Assembly (NCBI GenBank): GCA_034509425.1
Contig: JAVTVJ010000496.1
Span: 1 to 64,000 of the forward strand
DNA: 64,000 bases
Origin: Eopsaltria australis
Lineage: Eukaryota > Chordata > Aves > Passeriformes > Petroicidae
Direction of reading: 5' to 3'
The notes below the pieces were generated by a model. The model had not been told where the DNA came from. It worked only from the letters and a program-made list of their open reading frames with translations, and made no database searches. Shown in pieces: positions 62,417 through 64,000 of the stretch. Each line of letters begins with the position of its first letter. Position 1 is the first letter of the stretch. The position numbers and the translations under genes were made by a program.

Positions 62417-64000
62417 TTTAGCATAGTAATAGGCGTATTTCTCTCTTTGCATATATTCCTGTGTAGACTGCGTTATTAGAACTGCTAGTGCCAATCTGAC
62501 TAGTTTTGCACTGTTGAGGACACAAAGGGCACTCTAAGGAACACATCACAACTGGTAGTCATGAATTATGAAGAGGATGAAGTATAATTTAATGCATACA
62601 CTAGGAGTGTTATGAAGGACATTTACATGTGATTACATGAGAGAGCAAGTAAGAGGAGAGACGTGTGGTATTTTTAATGTTCTAAATCAAAAATTATATT
62701 AGACAATAATAAAATCATTGCATTAGAAGACATCTGTTTGAAAAAAAAATCTTCATGCAGCCAACTGTCTCACTGATTTGTCATCTAACCTTTAAATAAC
62801 TAGAAAATTATATTTTCAGCAATAGGCTTCTGAAGTCCATAAGGCCCTCAGAAACCATGGTAATTTTCCTGAACTGTGAAAGAGACACACCTACCTGTCT
62901 GTCTTATTAATAGGCATTTGCATGTCTAATTTGTCTTGCATTGTGCTAAGATTTCACTCTGCTGGAGTGGCAAAGGGACAAAACTAACTGTATTTTGGAA
63001 GAAAGATTTTAAAGTTGATTTGGCAACTCAACTAAATTCTCTCAGCTTCTGAGAAATAGGCTCAGCCTGATCCCAAAAGCTCAATTTCAATCTTTTGATT
63101 AACAGAGCTTAACAGCACCTCTTGGCTGGAAAATTAAGCCACCATGAAGCAAACTTTGCATTCTGACTCATAAAGGCTTTTTGCAAGTATCACTAGCAAG
63201 CTTTGAAATAAATCCTTCCTTCATTTTTTGGCTACATTTTTTTTTTACCCCAATAAGGATTTAGCATAGCAAGACATTTTGCACATAGAATCAGTTGTTT
63301 AATGGGGATCATTTCTTATGGGACACAACTATTTTGCTGTATTTGATCAGCACTAGAAAGGTTAGTTTTCAATGTCTTTTTTTTTCCATTTGTGGTACAG
63401 GACAAGTTCAAATCTGCTGACCTGATTAGTGCAGGGAGACCTGAATACTGCACAGCACACTTGTGCCATGGGCAACACTATTTATGGCACTTACTGTTTA
63501 GAAACCTAACAGCACCAAACACAATAAAATAATATAATGAATGCAATTAAAGATGAATGCTGTATGATTGACAGATTGGTAGACATAATTAAATTCCAGA
63601 CAGATTCCTGCCTGCTTCATTGTTTCCTCTGCAACTTTTAAGTCATATGGAAAAATACATGCCTGCTTAAAAACACTCCTCTTCATTGCGAATCCAAGGA
63701 GAACTGCAAGTTCTGGGTAACAGAGAATGAAGATGTTCTACAGATAAATAGCATAATTAATACTTTTTTAATGGAGGAAGAGTAAAATAGTAAATGAAAA
63801 AAAATGCTGCTCTTGAAAATAAAGCACTAGTTTTGTGCTCGGAATTATGAATTTCATTAATTTCCTGTCAGGATTTTATTTCTTTAGTGGTCGCTTTTAC
63901 TCATGAGTGGGTGGCTCTTAAGATGAACAGCTGAAACAATTTGACTGAGAACCTTAGAATTGTGGAAATTTCAATTGTACACTGTAGAAGAATTTGATAG

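Larger units (their letters stand above)
46481..64000. other. Intergenic region upstream of LIN7A
   Basis: AT-rich sequence with CR1 tails near 48.1, 49.1, 51.9, 52.8, 56.2 and 61.9 kb, a probable LTR at 50.4-50.95 kb, and an unassigned exon-like block at 55566-55721. By vertebrate gene order ACSS3 would be expected to the right. I looked for acyl-CoA synthetase sequence among the open frames and recognised none. Confidence 0.7.

Noticed and set aside
46481..64000. Search for the first exons of ACSS3, the expected upstream neighbour
   Set aside because: No acyl-CoA synthetase motif was recognised on either strand; the gene probably begins beyond the right end.
1..64000. CRISPR arrays, tRNA, rRNA or microRNA genes
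   Set aside because: No regularly spaced repeats, no cloverleaf or rRNA core sequence, and no hairpin long enough for a microRNA precursor was noticed.

Overview
The window is vertebrate nuclear DNA, almost certainly from a bird. It is mostly AT-rich non-coding sequence with one large spliced gene, one GC-rich CpG island, and several CR1 non-LTR retrotransposon tails, the characteristic interspersed repeat of avian genomes. There are no operons, CRISPR arrays, rRNA or tRNA genes that I can see. The species cannot be named from this sequence.

The gene is LIN7A (lin-7 homologue A; Veli-1/MALS-1), on the minus strand. All five coding exons are present with clean GT-AG borders and consistent phases: exon 1 at 45390-45432, exon 2 at 26515-26633, exon 3 at 9970-10041, exon 4 at 7432-7641, exon 5 at 2219-2431. 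Together they give 657 coding nt, or 218 residues plus a stop, and read as an intact L27-PDZ scaffold protein with a glutamine-rich tail. Introns are about 18.8, 16.5, 2.3 and 5.0 kb. The start lies in a CpG island (about 44.78-46.06 kb) that serves as promoter.

Region by region. 1-2218 is the 3' flank or 3' UTR of LIN7A, with a GC-rich block and one possible poly(A) signal. 2.2-10.04 kb carries exons 5, 4 and 3. 10-26.5 kb is intron 2, with a 112-nt GAA/TTC microsatellite. 26.6-45.4 kb is intron 1, nearly repeat-free to my eye. 46-64 kb is the upstream intergenic side, with most of the CR1 copies, a probable solo retroviral LTR, and one unassigned exon-like block at 55566-55721. By the gene order known in vertebrates I would expect MYF5/MYF6 beyond the left end and ACSS3 beyond the right end. 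I see no recognisable exon of either here.

The most interesting observation is a degenerate second copy of exon 3 at 9820-9894, just 75 nt downstream of the real exon 3. It keeps splice-site-like borders on both sides but has an in-frame stop. It looks like the relic of a tandem exon duplication, and might still act as a poison exon. Other points worth checking are the stop codon of LIN7A, which directly abuts a good 5' splice site; the GAA tract 460 nt upstream of exon 3; and the unassigned exon-like block in the intergenic side. All alignments were made by eye, and comparisons with known proteins are from memory.
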